Below are positions 1 to 10,530 of a stretch of 60,000 nucleotides of DNA, piece by piece. The stretch is from assembly GCF_932526225.1 (NCBI RefSeq), contig NC_064038.1, positions 14,407,647-14,467,646 on the forward strand. Direction: 5' to 3'. The notes under the pieces were generated by a model that was given only the letters and a program-made list of their open reading frames with translations, did not search any database and had not been told where the DNA came from. How positions within the stretch are numbered: position 1 is the first letter of the stretch; every line of letters starts with the position of its first letter. Both the position numbers and the translations under genes were made by a program. The DNA is from Nematostella vectensis (Eukaryota > Cnidaria > Anthozoa > Actiniaria > Edwardsiidae).

Positions 1-249
1 CGTCGCGCCCGACACGAAGCCTTTGATGTAGCCCTTGAGAAAGAGAAACAAGATAAGACTATGAAGGCAGTAAAAAGTGTAACACAAAGAAGTCAAGTTC
101 ATCGTTAATTAAAAAAAACGAACAAAAGAAAAGGATGATATTGCGGTAGGGATCTGCTTCCATTTGTCTGTATAGAAAGGTATCGATAACGAGCAGGAAA
201 ATAACCCTGTCAGATACCAAATGTTCCGTCTCAACAGCGTCACGTAACC

Positions 250-422
250 TTAAATGGTCACTACCGCTCCCATACTAACCACCCCGTTGCCGGATTCCGG
301 TAAAATCTCTGCTCTTCCGGTGATCTTGAGTGTCAAGGAGCCTTCGGAGGACACTTTTTGTGCAATGACATGTTTCTTGTCGTCCCTGCAACGACTGTGA
401 CCGGGGCTCGCTTGAACGGAGG
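250..422 (-). CDS. Receptor last exon: cytoplasmic tail
   Basis: This exon follows a pyrimidine-rich acceptor ending in TCTCAG and starts with two bases that complete the codon left by the 7TM exon donor at 692. It encodes 56 residues and ends in TAA at 250-252. The tail is hydrophilic, carries several Ser/Thr and Lys residues, and ends in VVTI, which has the form of a class II PDZ-binding end (hydrophobic-x-hydrophobic); that reading is weak. No domain is recognised. The join is inferred from splice signals and phase only. No AATAAA is seen between the stop and the window edge, so the 3' UTR end may lie outside. Confidence 0.6.
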
Positions 423-473
423 CTGAGAGGGAAGAGCACAATTGATGTAAGAAACAAAAATACTTCAATTTAG

Positions 474-498
474 TTTATTTATTTATTTATTTATTTTA
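474..498 (-). promoter_or_regulatory. AATAAA cluster, possible intronic poly(A) signal
   Basis: On the plus strand this is a TTTATT repeat; on the minus strand it reads as overlapping AATAAA hexamers. It lies inside the last intron of the receptor, downstream of the read-through stop at 606 and upstream of the last exon acceptor. It could also simply be a short tetranucleotide run. Confidence 0.35.
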
Positions 499-605
499 GA
501 TCCGGTGGCTAAGCAAAAAAACATCATAGAAAGGGTTGCGTCAGACCTAACTCTATCATAACTAACCCTTATTTGGGGAGGGAAGTGGGTGATCTAAAAA
601 TTATC

Positions 606-691
606 TTATATCTGGCCTCTCCCCTCTGACCTGTAGATGATATTGTGCTCTGTACAAATCTCTCTTATCTGACCCTCCCCTCCGATCTCAC
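606..691 (-). CDS. Alternative receptor C-terminus by read-through of the 692 donor
   Basis: If the GTGAGA donor just below 692 is not used, the 7TM frame stays open for 28 more codons and stops at 606-608. The read-through tail is basic and Gly/Glu-rich with no recognised motif. Overlapping AATAAA hexamers lie about 110-130 bases further on the minus strand (474-498), where they could serve as an intronic poly(A) signal. So a shorter-tail isoform is plausible. Nothing in the DNA alone says which form is used. Confidence 0.4.
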
Positions 692-1728
692 CTGTTGATG
701 ACACCTTGTTCTGTAAGAATTCCCACATGCTTCGGCTGTACTGCATCGCCAGTTTCTTGACATGCCCAGAAAAAGTGTACAATATGGGGTTGATGCTAGA
801 GTTTACGGGTAAAACAAACACCGCTATCCAAACGTATGCCAATTTTTGTGGGTCACGAAAATCTCCAGTAAGCGACAATATCCCAATGAAAATCACAGGC
901 ATCCAGCAACAAAAGTCAGTCATAATGATAGCCATCAACTTTCTTGCCAAAGCAGCCTCTTTCTTAGCGTTCCTGGATCCTACCGCTGCTGAAGACTTTC
1001 GCACTGTCCAAAATATGGCGATGTAAGCGACCAGTATGAACATGAAAGCCATAAAATTTAGCCCAATAAAGAAAGAGACAGAGTACTCCCATCCAGCCGG
1101 GCGATCTGAGCTAAGCTGAAGAGGAAGACATACAGAGGAACGGCCATAGAATCCAATTTCCAACTGCTCGTCATAGAAATATTCAATCCCCAGAATTGGC
1201 ACAATGGAAATGAGCATTCCAAATGTCCATACAAGAATACATAGTGCAAAAGCTTTCTTCAAGCCAAGTCTGCCAAACCTCATAGGGAAAACGATACATA
1301 TGAATCTGTCTAAAGTTATGATGGTCAGCATAAGCACCGAGACTTCGCTTGAGATCATTGAGAGCGCCCCTGCGAACTGACACAATCCGCTGACTCTCCA
1401 ACTCAGATCGTACTTGAAGTACTCTCCTTGCCACTGCACATCTTTGAAGGCAATTATAAGCAAATAGAGGCCCATCATGAAGTCAGAGATAGCAAGGTTC
1501 GTCAATAGAAGGGATTGAACCCGATTGTCTTCACGGACGACTAGACGGTAAGCAACAACGAATATATTCCCAAAGAAAGCAGAGATGCCAAGCACCCAGA
1601 TGCAGACTTGGAGGGTCTTGTCTTTCATCAGGTCGTCACAGCTTGAAAACTCGTCGTTAGGTGCTTTGCAGTCGACGTTAGGAAGAGCTATCGAGGCGTA
1701 GCAGCAAAGAGTGAAGTGGTCAAGTGTC
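692..1728 (-). CDS. Receptor 7TM exon: LGR/relaxin-receptor-like class A GPCR core
   Basis: This single exon holds the hinge and all seven transmembrane segments (residues 957-1301). The hinge has the LGR features CCYA, then PNVDC and a SSCDDLM run just before TM1. Visible class A marks: LAISD in TM2 (Asp near 1038), Cys 1072 at the top of TM3 and Cys 1156 in loop 2 for the conserved disulfide, TLDRF at the end of TM3 (DRF in place of DRY; Asp near 1096), CWMP in TM6, NPILY in TM7 (1269-1273). A 7TM core without introns and one-exon LRRs in front is the known gene layout of LGRs. The acceptor is TATCCTAG at 1729-1730 and the donor is CAACAG/GTGAGA. Signalling through heterotrimeric G proteins is expected from the family; subtype and ligand are unknown. 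Type C LGRs normally carry LDLa modules, and none is seen here. Confidence 0.93.
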
Positions 1729-2036
1729 CTAGGATAGGTAAAGAATGCTAATATTTAAGATTTATAACAAGGGGAGAGGAAAGTGACCTTAGGAAGTGTA
1801 ACGGTGGGTTCTACCAAAACTGTGACCCGGCACAGTCATGTGTTTGTGTGAAATTAACAGTTACTGTAGCAGTTGAAGGGGACGAAATCGAATAATGGGT
1901 TTCGTGGGTTTGTTGGGGGACGGACACTGTTCGTGGCCTTGAGAACCAAACGAGACTGTTATTTTGATTAAATGTTTTGTGTAATGTTATACAAATAGAT
2001 GTTTGCTCGATGCACGCAAAGCTTATGAGAACTTAC

Positions 2037-2108
2037 AAATGACGAAGGTGAGCCATACTTCTAAACGAGTCATCTGTGATTGCTGAAATCTTGTTGCTAC
2101 GCAAATAT
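2037..2108 (-). CDS. Receptor LRR 8 exon
   Basis: A 72-base exon encoding one 24-residue leucine-rich repeat (YLRSNKISAITDDSFRSM core). It has a CGCAG acceptor and a GTAAGT donor, is phase 2 at both ends, and joins the 7TM exon in frame after a 308-base intron. Confidence 0.88.
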
Positions 2109-2466
2109 CTGCGATTCACCGGGGACAAATAATGATTATTTAGGATGTATAGTATAAATACATTTTGGAAAGTGGTGTAAAAATTGTTGATGGGTTTGCA
2201 GAGTTCGAAGATCAAAGATATCTACAGTGGAAAAACAAGATATAAAGTAAATTGATTTGTGAAAATTTAAAAAGCAGGTCCCTAACTGAAATATATAATA
2301 GTTCCTCCCTTATTGAGAAAGCGATCATGTATCTAGCTAGAGAAGAGATTGAAATGAACACGTAGTAAAATGGGCGCGGTGTGCTAAGAGGGGACACGAC
2401 ACAGAGTGAAGGAGGACCATCTCTTCGTATTCCTTTTTATATCCCCTTTTCGCTACCTTTACTTAC

Positions 2467-2538
2467 AGTGTTTGCAGAGACACCAGCCCAAGAAATGAGT
2501 CTTGGCTGATTCTCTTGATTTTGTTGTTGTTTAGATAT
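2467..2538 (-). CDS. Receptor LRR 7 exon
   Basis: A 72-base exon giving one repeat (YLNNNKIKRISQDSFLGL core). It has a TTTAG acceptor and a GTAAGT donor with the same phase as its neighbours. It is too short to stand out as an open frame and was found by its donor and LxxNxI pattern. Confidence 0.82.
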
Positions 2539-2851
2539 CTAAATAAAGTGAACCTCAGTTTTGTAATGTTCAATATTTCGATTACTTGTGTTTGGTTGAG
2601 CCACCAATGCTTATGTACGAGCCAATGGGAGTTATTGACTGTAGGCTGTCAAGAAAATTTACACCAATATTTCTACATCCATAAAAGGAAAATAGTCAAT
2701 TCCGTATTTGGAATACCTGAAAGTACATCGCCATGTTAATGTTAAAGCAAATATTTTTACTAATTTTGTCAATTCAACGAGGTACCAGATCCTGCGAAAA
2801 CGTTTTCTTACATTGTTGACTTTTCATAACAACGGGCAAAATCATACTTAC

Positions 2852-2923
2852 AGAACTCGTAGGCTTTGAAGTGAGTTGAATACCCCGTCTGGAATCTGTT
2901 CAATTTTGTTATCTTGAAGGTAG
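2852..2923 (-). CDS. Receptor LRR 6 exon
   Basis: A 72-base exon encoding YLQDNKIEQIPDGVFNSL followed by QSLRVL. It has a TTGCAG acceptor and a GTAAGT donor. It is the repeat closest to the LRR consensus in this set. Confidence 0.88.
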
Positions 2924-3030
2924 CTGCAAACAAATTCACAGTCTTTTATCAACCTTTTTACGATGTTAGTGTTACAAAATACACAACGGTTATGTAAAGC
3001 TCATAACTCAGATCTCAGCGGCTTACTCAC

Positions 3031-3099
3031 AGATGCGTTAGATTAGTGCAGTTCTGAAACAAGCCCTGTAACGACGTAATGTTGTTCCCTCTCAGACTC
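3031..3099 (-). CDS. Receptor LRR 5 exon
   Basis: A 69-base exon, one codon shorter than the others, encoding a 23-residue repeat (SLRGNNITSLQGLFQNC core). It has a GACCAG acceptor and a GTGAGT donor. An NCTNLT stretch gives two possible N-glycosylation sequons. The phase fits both neighbours. Confidence 0.85.
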
Positions 3100-3476
3100 C
3101 TGGTCAATCAAAGAAAAAAATGGAAATTGCCCGAAAAAAATATCCAAGGACATTTGTCTAAGGCTACGTGCCTGAAATACGATTTATAGGTATGCAGTAC
3201 ATGTTCCGTTTTTACATGTACGTAAAAAAAACATTATGTATTTCCCTTGTTGCGTCCAGCAGCATTTATCATTTTTCAAAACACACACTCGACTGGGGCC
3301 TTCGCATGGGAAGTGCATATTCCCGTGTTCTTTTGTCCTGGGACAATAATGAATATTGAATTTAATTAATTCAAAAGTTGCCTCCTATGAAATGGTCCCC
3401 CCCAAAAAAAAAAAAATAAAATAAAAAAAATCACTCGAATATATGTGACAGTGCACAGGTAACTGAGTATACTTAC

Positions 3477-3548
3477 AAAACTCTCAGGTTGCTCATTGAA
3501 CTGAAAGTTTCTGGTCCAATATCGTCAAGAATATTACTAGATACATCC
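3477..3548 (-). CDS. Receptor LRR 4 exon
   Basis: A 72-base exon (DVSSNILDDIGPETFSSM core) with an ATCAG acceptor and a GTAAGT donor. One 24-residue LRR, phase 2 at both ends. Confidence 0.87.
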
Positions 3549-3707
3549 CTGATAAATTTTTAAAAAGAAACATCAATTTATCTAAGATGACGACGACAAT
3601 GTTGACGACGATGGTTAAATGAAGGGCGACAATAATGGCGGTGCCGATGGCTATGGCGATAATTGCGGCAACAGTGATTGCAATGATGATTTTGAGCTTA
3701 TACTCAC

Positions 3708-3779
3708 AATGTTTCTATGGATGAAAGGCCTTTGAATGCTTGGTACCTCAGCTTTTGTATAAAGTTGGAGGACAGCTTA
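3708..3779 (-). CDS. Receptor LRR 3 exon
   Basis: A 72-base exon (KLSSNFIQKLRYQAFKGL core) with a TTTAG acceptor and a GTGAGT donor. One 24-residue LRR, phase 2 at both ends. Confidence 0.87.
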
Positions 3780-3942
3780 CTAAATAGAAAATAAGCATTC
3801 GGGTTATTATGATACTCTTTTCGTCCCCAAAGGTCACGCTCTGTTTTCAGTGAACTTTCAATAATTGTTACCACTAACCAGCGGTTAGCATTCGGAAACA
3901 AAAGGAATTAATCTGACTACTAATCCTTCAATTGTATCTTAC

Positions 3943-4014
3943 ATATCCTTGATGGAGGGAAGATTAGAAAATGCTCCATCAAGAAGGCGAAGGATGATGT
4001 TTCCGCTGAGATCA
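3943..4014 (-). CDS. Receptor LRR 2 exon
   Basis: A 72-base exon (DLSGNIILRLLDGAFSNL core) with a CTCTAG acceptor and a GTAAGA donor. One 24-residue LRR, phase 2 at both ends. Confidence 0.87.
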
Positions 4015-4134
4015 CTAGAGAAAAAAAGACATTTATAATTTGAAATCTGCGGCAAAGCAAATATTTAGATTTTAGATTGAGCGTGAATGGAGAGCATTTC
4101 AAAAATGGGATGAAAAAAAGTCAGTGTAACTTAC

Positions 4135-4206
4135 ATGTATTCTAATAATGGGAGCGAGGCAAAGTCAGACTTCTTGACTTCGTTGATGCGATTGCCTTTT
4201 AGTAAT
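4135..4206 (-). CDS. Receptor LRR 1 exon
   Basis: A 72-base exon (LLKGNRINEVKKSDFASL core) with a CTACAG acceptor and a GTAAGT donor. It is the first repeat after the N-terminal cap and joins the cap exon in phase. The intron upstream of it holds the degenerate GTT/GTG/GAT repeat. Confidence 0.87.
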
Positions 4207-4244
4207 CTGTAGAAAAAGAATTGATTATAATTTTTTCGCATTGC

Positions 4245-4925
4245 TGTTTTTTGTTGATGATGTTAGTGGTAGTGGTAATATTAGTGTTATTGTTGATGGT
4301 GATAGTTGTGATGTCAGTGTTGTTATTGATGATGCTATTGGTGATGTTAGTGTTGATGTTGTTGCTGGTGGTAGTGATATGATGTTAGTATTGTTGTTGA
4401 TGGTGGTAGTGACATGATGTTAGCATTGTTGTTGCTGGTGGTAGTGATATGACGTTAGTATTGTTGTTGATGGTGGTAGTGTTGATTCTATTGTAGTTGT
4501 TGATGGTGGTAGTGGTGATGTTTGTGTTGTTAAAAGTGGTAGTGGCGGTGTTCGTATTGTTGTTGATGGTGGTAGTGTTGATTCTATTGTAGTTGTTGAT
4601 GGTGGTAGTGGTGATGTTTGTGTTGTTAAAAGTGGTAGTGGCGGTGTTTGTGTTGCTGTTGATGGTGATAGTGGTGGTGTTAGTGTTGTTTTTGATTGTG
4701 GTAGTGGTGATTTTAGTATTGTTGTTGATGGTGGTAGTGTTGATTCTATTGTAGTTGTTGATTGTGGTAGCGGTGATGTTAGTGCTGTTTTTGATGGTGT
4801 TAGTGGTGATGGTAGTGTTGATGTTGATGGTAGTATTGTTGATGTTAGTGTTGTTATTTATGTTGGTACTTGTGATGTTAGTGTTGGTGTTAATTACGAT
4901 GTTAGTGTTGGTGCTGCTGACATCG
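4245..4925 (+). repeat. Degenerate GTT/GTG/GAT trinucleotide-type repeat
   Basis: About 680 bases consist almost only of GTT, GTG, GAT and GGT steps, with longer units such as GTTGTTGATGGTGGTAGTG recurring at about 60-120-base spacing. It lies in the intron between the LRR cap and LRR 1. The open frames it gives, rich in V, L and M, are an artefact of the composition. Confidence 0.9.
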
Positions 4926-4995
4926 ATGATTACGTTCTTTTTTTTTTGGCGTTGGCTTCGTTATTGTAACCGATGCCCGAAATTATTCAAAATGA

Positions 4996-5170
4996 TTTTG
5001 CCGTAATAGACAGCAAAGCAAATAAATGTATATCAACTTAATTGACCGGTGATATGCCATAAGGAATGCGTATTTTGCCGTAATGGAAAGCAAAGGAAAT
5101 AAATGTATATCAAATTTATTAACCAGGAATATGCGCTTAGGAATGCGTATTTTCCCGTAATGGACAGCAA
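4996..5170 (+). repeat. Tandem repeat, about 77-bp unit, two and a part copies
   Basis: TTTTGCCGTAAT begins units at about 4996 and 5072, with a third partial one at 5149. Each contains CAGCAAAGCAAATAAATG-like sequence and ends in AGGAATGCGTAT. Intronic; no function seen. Confidence 0.75.
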
Positions 5171-5380
5171 AAGCGCATCAGTTTTTGTTGTTGTTATAGT
5201 TTGCTTGTTTCTTGTGGGTTATCTTTTTTGCCGTTTGCCGTACATCAAACCCGTTTACCCTACGCCCGAAAAAATGTAAACCTAATATGTAAAGAAATAT
5301 CTTATATATCCATCAAATCTATTAGTAAAACCAAACCTTTCCATTTGTCCATGTCCTAGGCCCAACCTTGTAGTACTTAC

Positions 5381-5498
5381 AATACCGCGGTGTATTCTGG
5401 GATGTCACGTGGTACAGCAGATAACAATCTGCCCTCAACCACGAAGCGAGGAATGTTTCCTGACGACTGGTAGCACGTGCAGCTGGCGGGGCATTCAG
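5381..5498 (-). CDS. Receptor LRR N-terminal cap exon (LRRNT)
   Basis: A 118-base exon starting after CCATCAG and ending at GTAAGT. It encodes ECPASCTCYQSSGNIPRFVV and on to PEYTAVL; the CPxxCxC spacing is that of an LRRNT cap that seals the first repeat of an extracellular LRR domain. It takes up the phase-1 base left by the CUB exon and hands over at phase 2 to LRR 1, so CUB, cap and repeats are joined directly. Confidence 0.85.
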
Positions 5499-7945
5499 CT
5501 GATGGTTGTACAAAAATATGGGTTACACCCTATATGACCGCAAGCACTGTATCATTCTATTTGTAATTCCAGTTGAACACATATAACGTGATAGCTCACT
5601 CTAGTGGCACCCGTTTCATAAGATCACCTGGAATGGCCTCAGCTAGCAGGGTTAGTTTTTTTCTTTTTTTCATTTATCGTGACTTGTGAAAATGGACAAA
5701 TGATATTTCGTCACTGACACAATCTCCCTTACTCGTTAACATGGATATTTTAATTCTATGTTGTTTTTTTTTTCTATCGACAAACTATTGTATATCTCTC
5801 AATTCTTCGTGAATCGTGATAGCTAAAAAAAATATTGTGCGGGTAACCCCCCGAATGTGTCTTATTAGCTTGTTTTATTATTAACTGTTTTATAATTACC
5901 AGTGTTCCCAGAACAGGATTTTGCGTCTTTGTTTTCTGCGACAAAGAAAACATCATCAACATCGACTAGAATAATGCACGATGTGTCACATCGTAGCTAA
6001 ATTCCAAGGAAGCTATTGCGATTGGTAATGATAAGATGTTGTTTTAAGATTTTTTTCAAATAATTTGTCTTACAATTTTTATCGAAAAAATGACTGACAA
6101 GGAAATCCTTTACGGCATTCAGCCTGATGTGAAGCCGTGATATTTAATAGAATACTGAGGATCTAATAAGCAACTTTCAGCTCGTACCGAAACATTAAAA
6201 TGCATTTTTTTCATCCGTTTACATTCATTTTGTGAGATAAACATTTCAAATAAATGTATCTATTTCATAGTTGTTGAATAATTATTTTAATAACCGGTAT
6301 AGTTATTGTTAGGCAATTCCGCAAAATTTCAGGTTGTTACAAATTCTCCAAAATAACGATGAAAGCCGACCTGAAAACTCAAGCCGTGCAAGTGCCCTTT
6401 TTAAAATAAAATAAACTAGACCCTGCGCGCAGGGTTGACTGGGATACCTGAGATCTGCAACTTGATTGTGTGACATGTATGACAAAGATTCTACCGCCTA
6501 CTTTGGATATAATAAAAAAAAATGTAATCTTGTTTTTTTATAGTAAATGCCATATCACAACACTGATTGGGGCAAAGCAAGGTAAAGGCATCATCTCTTC
6601 AGGTGTGGGGTGGACTCGAGGTGTGCTCCATGAAAGTAGACAGGGCTGATTGTCCTATCTTCAAATACTATCCCCACATCAGAGTTAGCATCGAAATAAG
6701 ATTATGGAAAGCTGAGAATGTGTTCTAAAATTGTTATTTCTTAAACATTTCTTTGGTTCACTGCCCTCAATGTGCTATCACTTAATGGTAAATTTATTTT
6801 AACACCCAAAGTAAGTCCTATTGTATTAACAATATAATTTTATTGAAATGTATTATTTTATTTATGTAAGTTACAAGTAAACAACAACAATTATTTATTT
6901 TGAAGTCAAATGAGAGGGCTATAGAATGTACAGACTTGATTGAAATGTATAGAGCATAAACATATTTTCAAGATCAACAACACTACAAAAATATTACAAA
7001 TCTCTAGATTTTATTGAAATAGTTCCATACAAATAAAATGACATTCAATGAGGGATAAAGGTATTTCAGGGAAATAATAAAACTTAAGCTTATCTATAGG
7101 AAGCACCAAAGTACCAAAATAATTTTCATAGATTTAAGTACATATTTTACACTTATATGACTTACAACACCTATGCTGTACTTTATTAAAATGGACATGG
7201 TTAAAATGATGAGATTCAATGAGAGAGATCAAGGAATTTTATAGTAAGAAAGTAAAATTCATCTTAGGGTAGCCGGTCAAGTGTCCAATGTAAAGTAGAT
7301 TCATCGACAAAGCGATTTGTAGGAGACGATTTCCATCAATTGTTACAAACTACTTCCACTTTAAAATAGATTAAGCAATCAAGGTAAATACCTCGAGTCC
7401 ATTCATGAGTGTCCAAAGCACATTTAATTACGTCTTGAAGTAAGCTGTATGAGTCTAAAGCAGTCAGCACAATTCTTATCTTGAGCCGCGTGTCTCGCAC
7501 TCGGGTCGCAAATGTAAACACGGGTAAATACAGCGAAATTAATCCAAGCTGAGATGATTTTCCATAATAACTTGGTAGAAATTGAGGCTATGGTTAAATA
7601 TGCAGTTATTAAATCGCGAATCGGGCCTTCAACTGCACAAATAACATGGATCTGAGAGCTGGAATCTCAAATTCAAGATGGCGGCCATGACACAGTTTAA
7701 AATTATGCAAAAGTTTTTTTTTTTGTAACTAAGCGTTGCGATGACGAAGGACAGTAAGATAGATACTTCGTGTAAGAAAAAGGCTTCAGTAAGGTCGCAA
7801 TCAATACATTAAAATAAGGAGTATCGTCTGTGGCGCAGAGGCTCATGGGGTATTGCACAATAATACAGATTTTTCGGTACCACAAAAAAACAGTTGCATT
7901 TTATGACTGGGATACCACAGGTATCCCAGTAATTAAAAAGCTTAC
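5499..7945. other. Receptor intron between CUB and LRR cap
   Basis: About 2.4 kb, AT-rich, with short poly-A and poly-T runs. No LDLa-like cysteine exon, no transposon protein and no clear tandem repeat was seen. Confidence 0.6.
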
Positions 7946-8299
7946 CGAAAACCTCGTAATAGAGCCAGAATCCAGATGCGGGAACAGCGCTGCTGCTGCT
8001 TTTAAAAACAACAGCCATCCGATTAGCCGACGACTCAACAACAGGTGGGTAGTAATTGCCGCAAAATCGTCCAATCACCGACGATTTGTGAGAAGCACTA
8101 GGTATCCCGTCATGCAACTCAAGATAGTCTCCTGCGCAGCGTGGTAGCTCAGGCAATTGGAATGTCCGGAATGTAATCCTGATCACGTGGTCGACAGGGG
8201 CGGTTATCCGCCACTCGCATTTGGTGTCACGTGGGTAATATCCGGGGTAGTTTGGAGAAGTGATGTTGCCGTATGGCGCTGTGAAGTGTTCATTACATG
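7946..8299 (-). CDS. Receptor CUB domain exon
   Basis: One 354-base exon, phase 1 at both ends, encodes a complete CUB domain (residues 608-725). Seen in it: CNEHFTAPYGNITSPNYPG at the start, a Cys in KCEWRI, RITFRTFQL, then CAGDYLELHDG with the acidic residues typical of calcium-binding CUBs, GRFCG, and VVFKSSSS...GFWLYYEVFG at the end. Four cysteines can make the two usual CUB disulfides. CUB modules bind protein partners outside the cell. A self-contained phase 1-1 exon is the form expected of a shuffled module. Acceptor TTGCAG, donor G/GTAAGC. Confidence 0.95.
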
Positions 8300-8426
8300 C
8301 TGCAACAAGCAACAAATAATTCACAATGTTGCTATTTTATTTACTTATTCATTTATTTCCTAGCAGAGTTGAGTATATGGAATAAACTTAAAAGCAAGTT
8401 TATAGATAACAACAGAAATGTTATAC

Positions 8427-8532
8427 CTGAAGCTGCTGTTAGAGGCGTGGTTGCACAATACCCAGAGCTAAACCAGACACCCCCCAATGCAAACATGGAC
8501 GAGTGGTCAACGGACGCCGCTTGAAAGGAGAC
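8427..8532 (-). CDS. Possible alternative first exon before the CUB exon
   Basis: A minus-strand stretch with TTTACAG in front and CTTCAG/GTATAA behind is open in one frame. It contains an ATG followed by 23 codons and ends at phase 1, so it could splice to the CUB exon. It cannot be an internal exon of the long form because its start is phase 0. The N-terminal piece is only mildly hydrophobic and is not a clear signal peptide. Probably chance; listed because the phase fits. Confidence 0.2.
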
Positions 8533-9383
8533 CTGTAAATCATTTTTTAGAGTATTGATGTAGACAACTAGATTAGCGAGTTACATAACGGCGTAAACAA
8601 GTGCTTCCTATTATTTTGTGAGACTTGAGCGTACAATTCAGTGGCGGACCCAGAAAAGCGGCTACAAAAATAAGAAAATCAGATACAAGGAATTTGAGAG
8701 TAACGTTTCTGTGAATCCTTTTAGAAATTATATATTTGTATTTATATCTTATATTTAAATAACTTTTAGATTAACTGTGGAAATTCCTAATATATAACTT
8801 TTTAACTCCCCATGATGTAAGTGTGGGGGAAAGGGGGTTTGCGGGGGGAGGGTTATTAATGTTTTTTTCTCATACATACTGTACTTAAGGGGAAGATTAG
8901 GGAAAACTGTCTTTCTTGCTCCCCTTACTAGCTACGAATCTGTTGACATACCTGATATCTAGTGACGGTACCGATCACTACCTGTCCGTACCGCCACGCA
9001 CTTCCGTCATCTCCTCCTACCCCCCACACCGGCCTCTCGCCCATAGGATCCCCCTCAACTCTCAACGAGACGACGAGTCTGGCGGTTCTTCTTCCCGTTG
9101 CTAGGTAACGAAATCTCATGCAAGACTCGTACTCTGAGCCAGAACGGTTAAACCACGGACTGGACAAAACAGAAGCAGTTGAAGAAATGTTTAGAAGCAT
9201 CCCTCCTGAAATTGAACCAAACTTGTGAGAACGACCGTGTATTGGTTCTGTCGTGAGCTAGCCGTCGCTTAGTGGCTTTGGTTAGACTATCTCTTAATCA
9301 TGAGAATGTTTCTTAATCATGACAAATTCGTGACTGTACAATATTATGGCATGTTTGTTTCACGAGATGAACGTGCCCTGGTC
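8533..9383. other. Intron stretch without recognised content
   Basis: Mixed-composition intron sequence. Open frames near 8916-9200 overlap on both strands and show no domain. Nothing else seen. Confidence 0.5.
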
Positions 9384-9835
9384 ACGTATCGTCATATCGC
9401 AATCGTATCCTCGTCGTATCTTGGCCGTGTTGTGGCAGTATTGATACCGTGTCTTGATTCTGCGGTGACCATGTAGTGACCGTGAGATACCCGTGTCATA
9501 TCATGACCGTATCGTGGCCGTATCATGAACGTGTCGCGGCCGTGTCGTGACCGTACGGCGGCCGTATCGTGACCATGTTGTGGCCGTGTCGTATTCGTAT
9601 TGTAACCGTGTCGTTACCATGTCGTGGACGTGCCTTTGCCGTATCGTGATCGTGCGGTTGCCGTATCATGATCGTGTTGTAAGCGTGTCGTGGCCATGTC
9701 GCAAGCGTGTCGAGGCCTTGTCGTAGTCGTGTTTTGGCTGTGTCGTAATCGTGCGATGGGTGTATCGTAATCGTGTTGTTCATTGTTGTGATCGTGTCGA
9801 AGCCTTGTCATAACCGACAGTTGACTGTATTGTTA
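9384..9835 (+). repeat. 11-bp minisatellite, CGTRTCGTGRC-type
   Basis: About forty degenerate copies of an 11-base unit run head to tail, for example CGTATCGTGAC, CGTGTCGCGGC, CGTATCATGAT and CGTGTTGTAAG. CpG at the unit start is well kept. The array gives open frames rich in H, D, T and R on the minus strand that are not genes. Confidence 0.9.
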
Positions 9836-9863
9836 CTATATCAGCAGATTCTGCTGTAGTGTA

Positions 9864-10530
9864 CCCTGGGTACCAGAGGCTCCGAGCTTCGCGGCGACAA
9901 CGATTTTAGCGAAACGAAAGAGCCACTGGTGCAACGGATGGCCAGCCTCACTATGGTGTTAGCGACGTCTCAGATTACTTGCAAAACAGGTTTCACAATC
10001 ATGACGCCAGTCGCGCAAGAATGACCTGTCAAAATGTTTGTATTTGTGCTTCACGTTAATCCTACATAAAAATTTTATACGAAGTCTGGTCAGTTCAATT
10101 TGTTTTCTGCAACAAAGGCTAAAAAAGAGAAGTTGTAGAGCGTTTATCGTGCTGTTCGCTCGTATACAACATGATCCTGTCTGTAATTTACATAAACTAC
10201 GTTCGACAACTAGAGAGGATAGCGAAGCAAGCTCACTCGTCCAACCGGCATTACCGCAATTAAAGGCAAGGTTCACGGAAACACTGGAGGCACAGTTTCC
10301 AGGCCCGGGAAACGACTAAAACATTCGCCGCTTATTCATTGACCATCGGCTTAGCTGGAATGATTTTGTTTGTACAAGTTTTACGCCGTAAATAACAATT
10401 AACGGCGTAGTACAAATCCTCTATGAAGACATTAGCACCATAGTGAGACTGGCTATCTGTTGCACAAGAGGCTCTTTCGCTTTGCTCAAATCGTCGTCGC
10501 CGCGAAGCTCTGAGCCTCTGGTACCCAGGA
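9864..10530. mobile_element. Non-autonomous inverted-repeat element (MITE-like)
   Basis: The ends are inverted copies of about 95 bases: 9865-9960 begins CCTGGGTACCAGAGGCTC and 10437-10529 ends with its reverse complement, including the GCGGCGAC and GAGCCACTGG-like parts. The interior of about 470 bases has no transposase. No clear target duplication could be read, so the superfamily is unknown. Confidence 0.8.

Noticed and set aside
4755-5006. An open frame rich in V, L and M that looks like a membrane protein
   Set aside because: It is produced by the degenerate GTT/GTG repeat and ends in intron sequence.
9523-9811. Two overlapping minus-strand frames rich in H, D, T and R
   Set aside because: They are translations of the 11-bp minisatellite in two frames.
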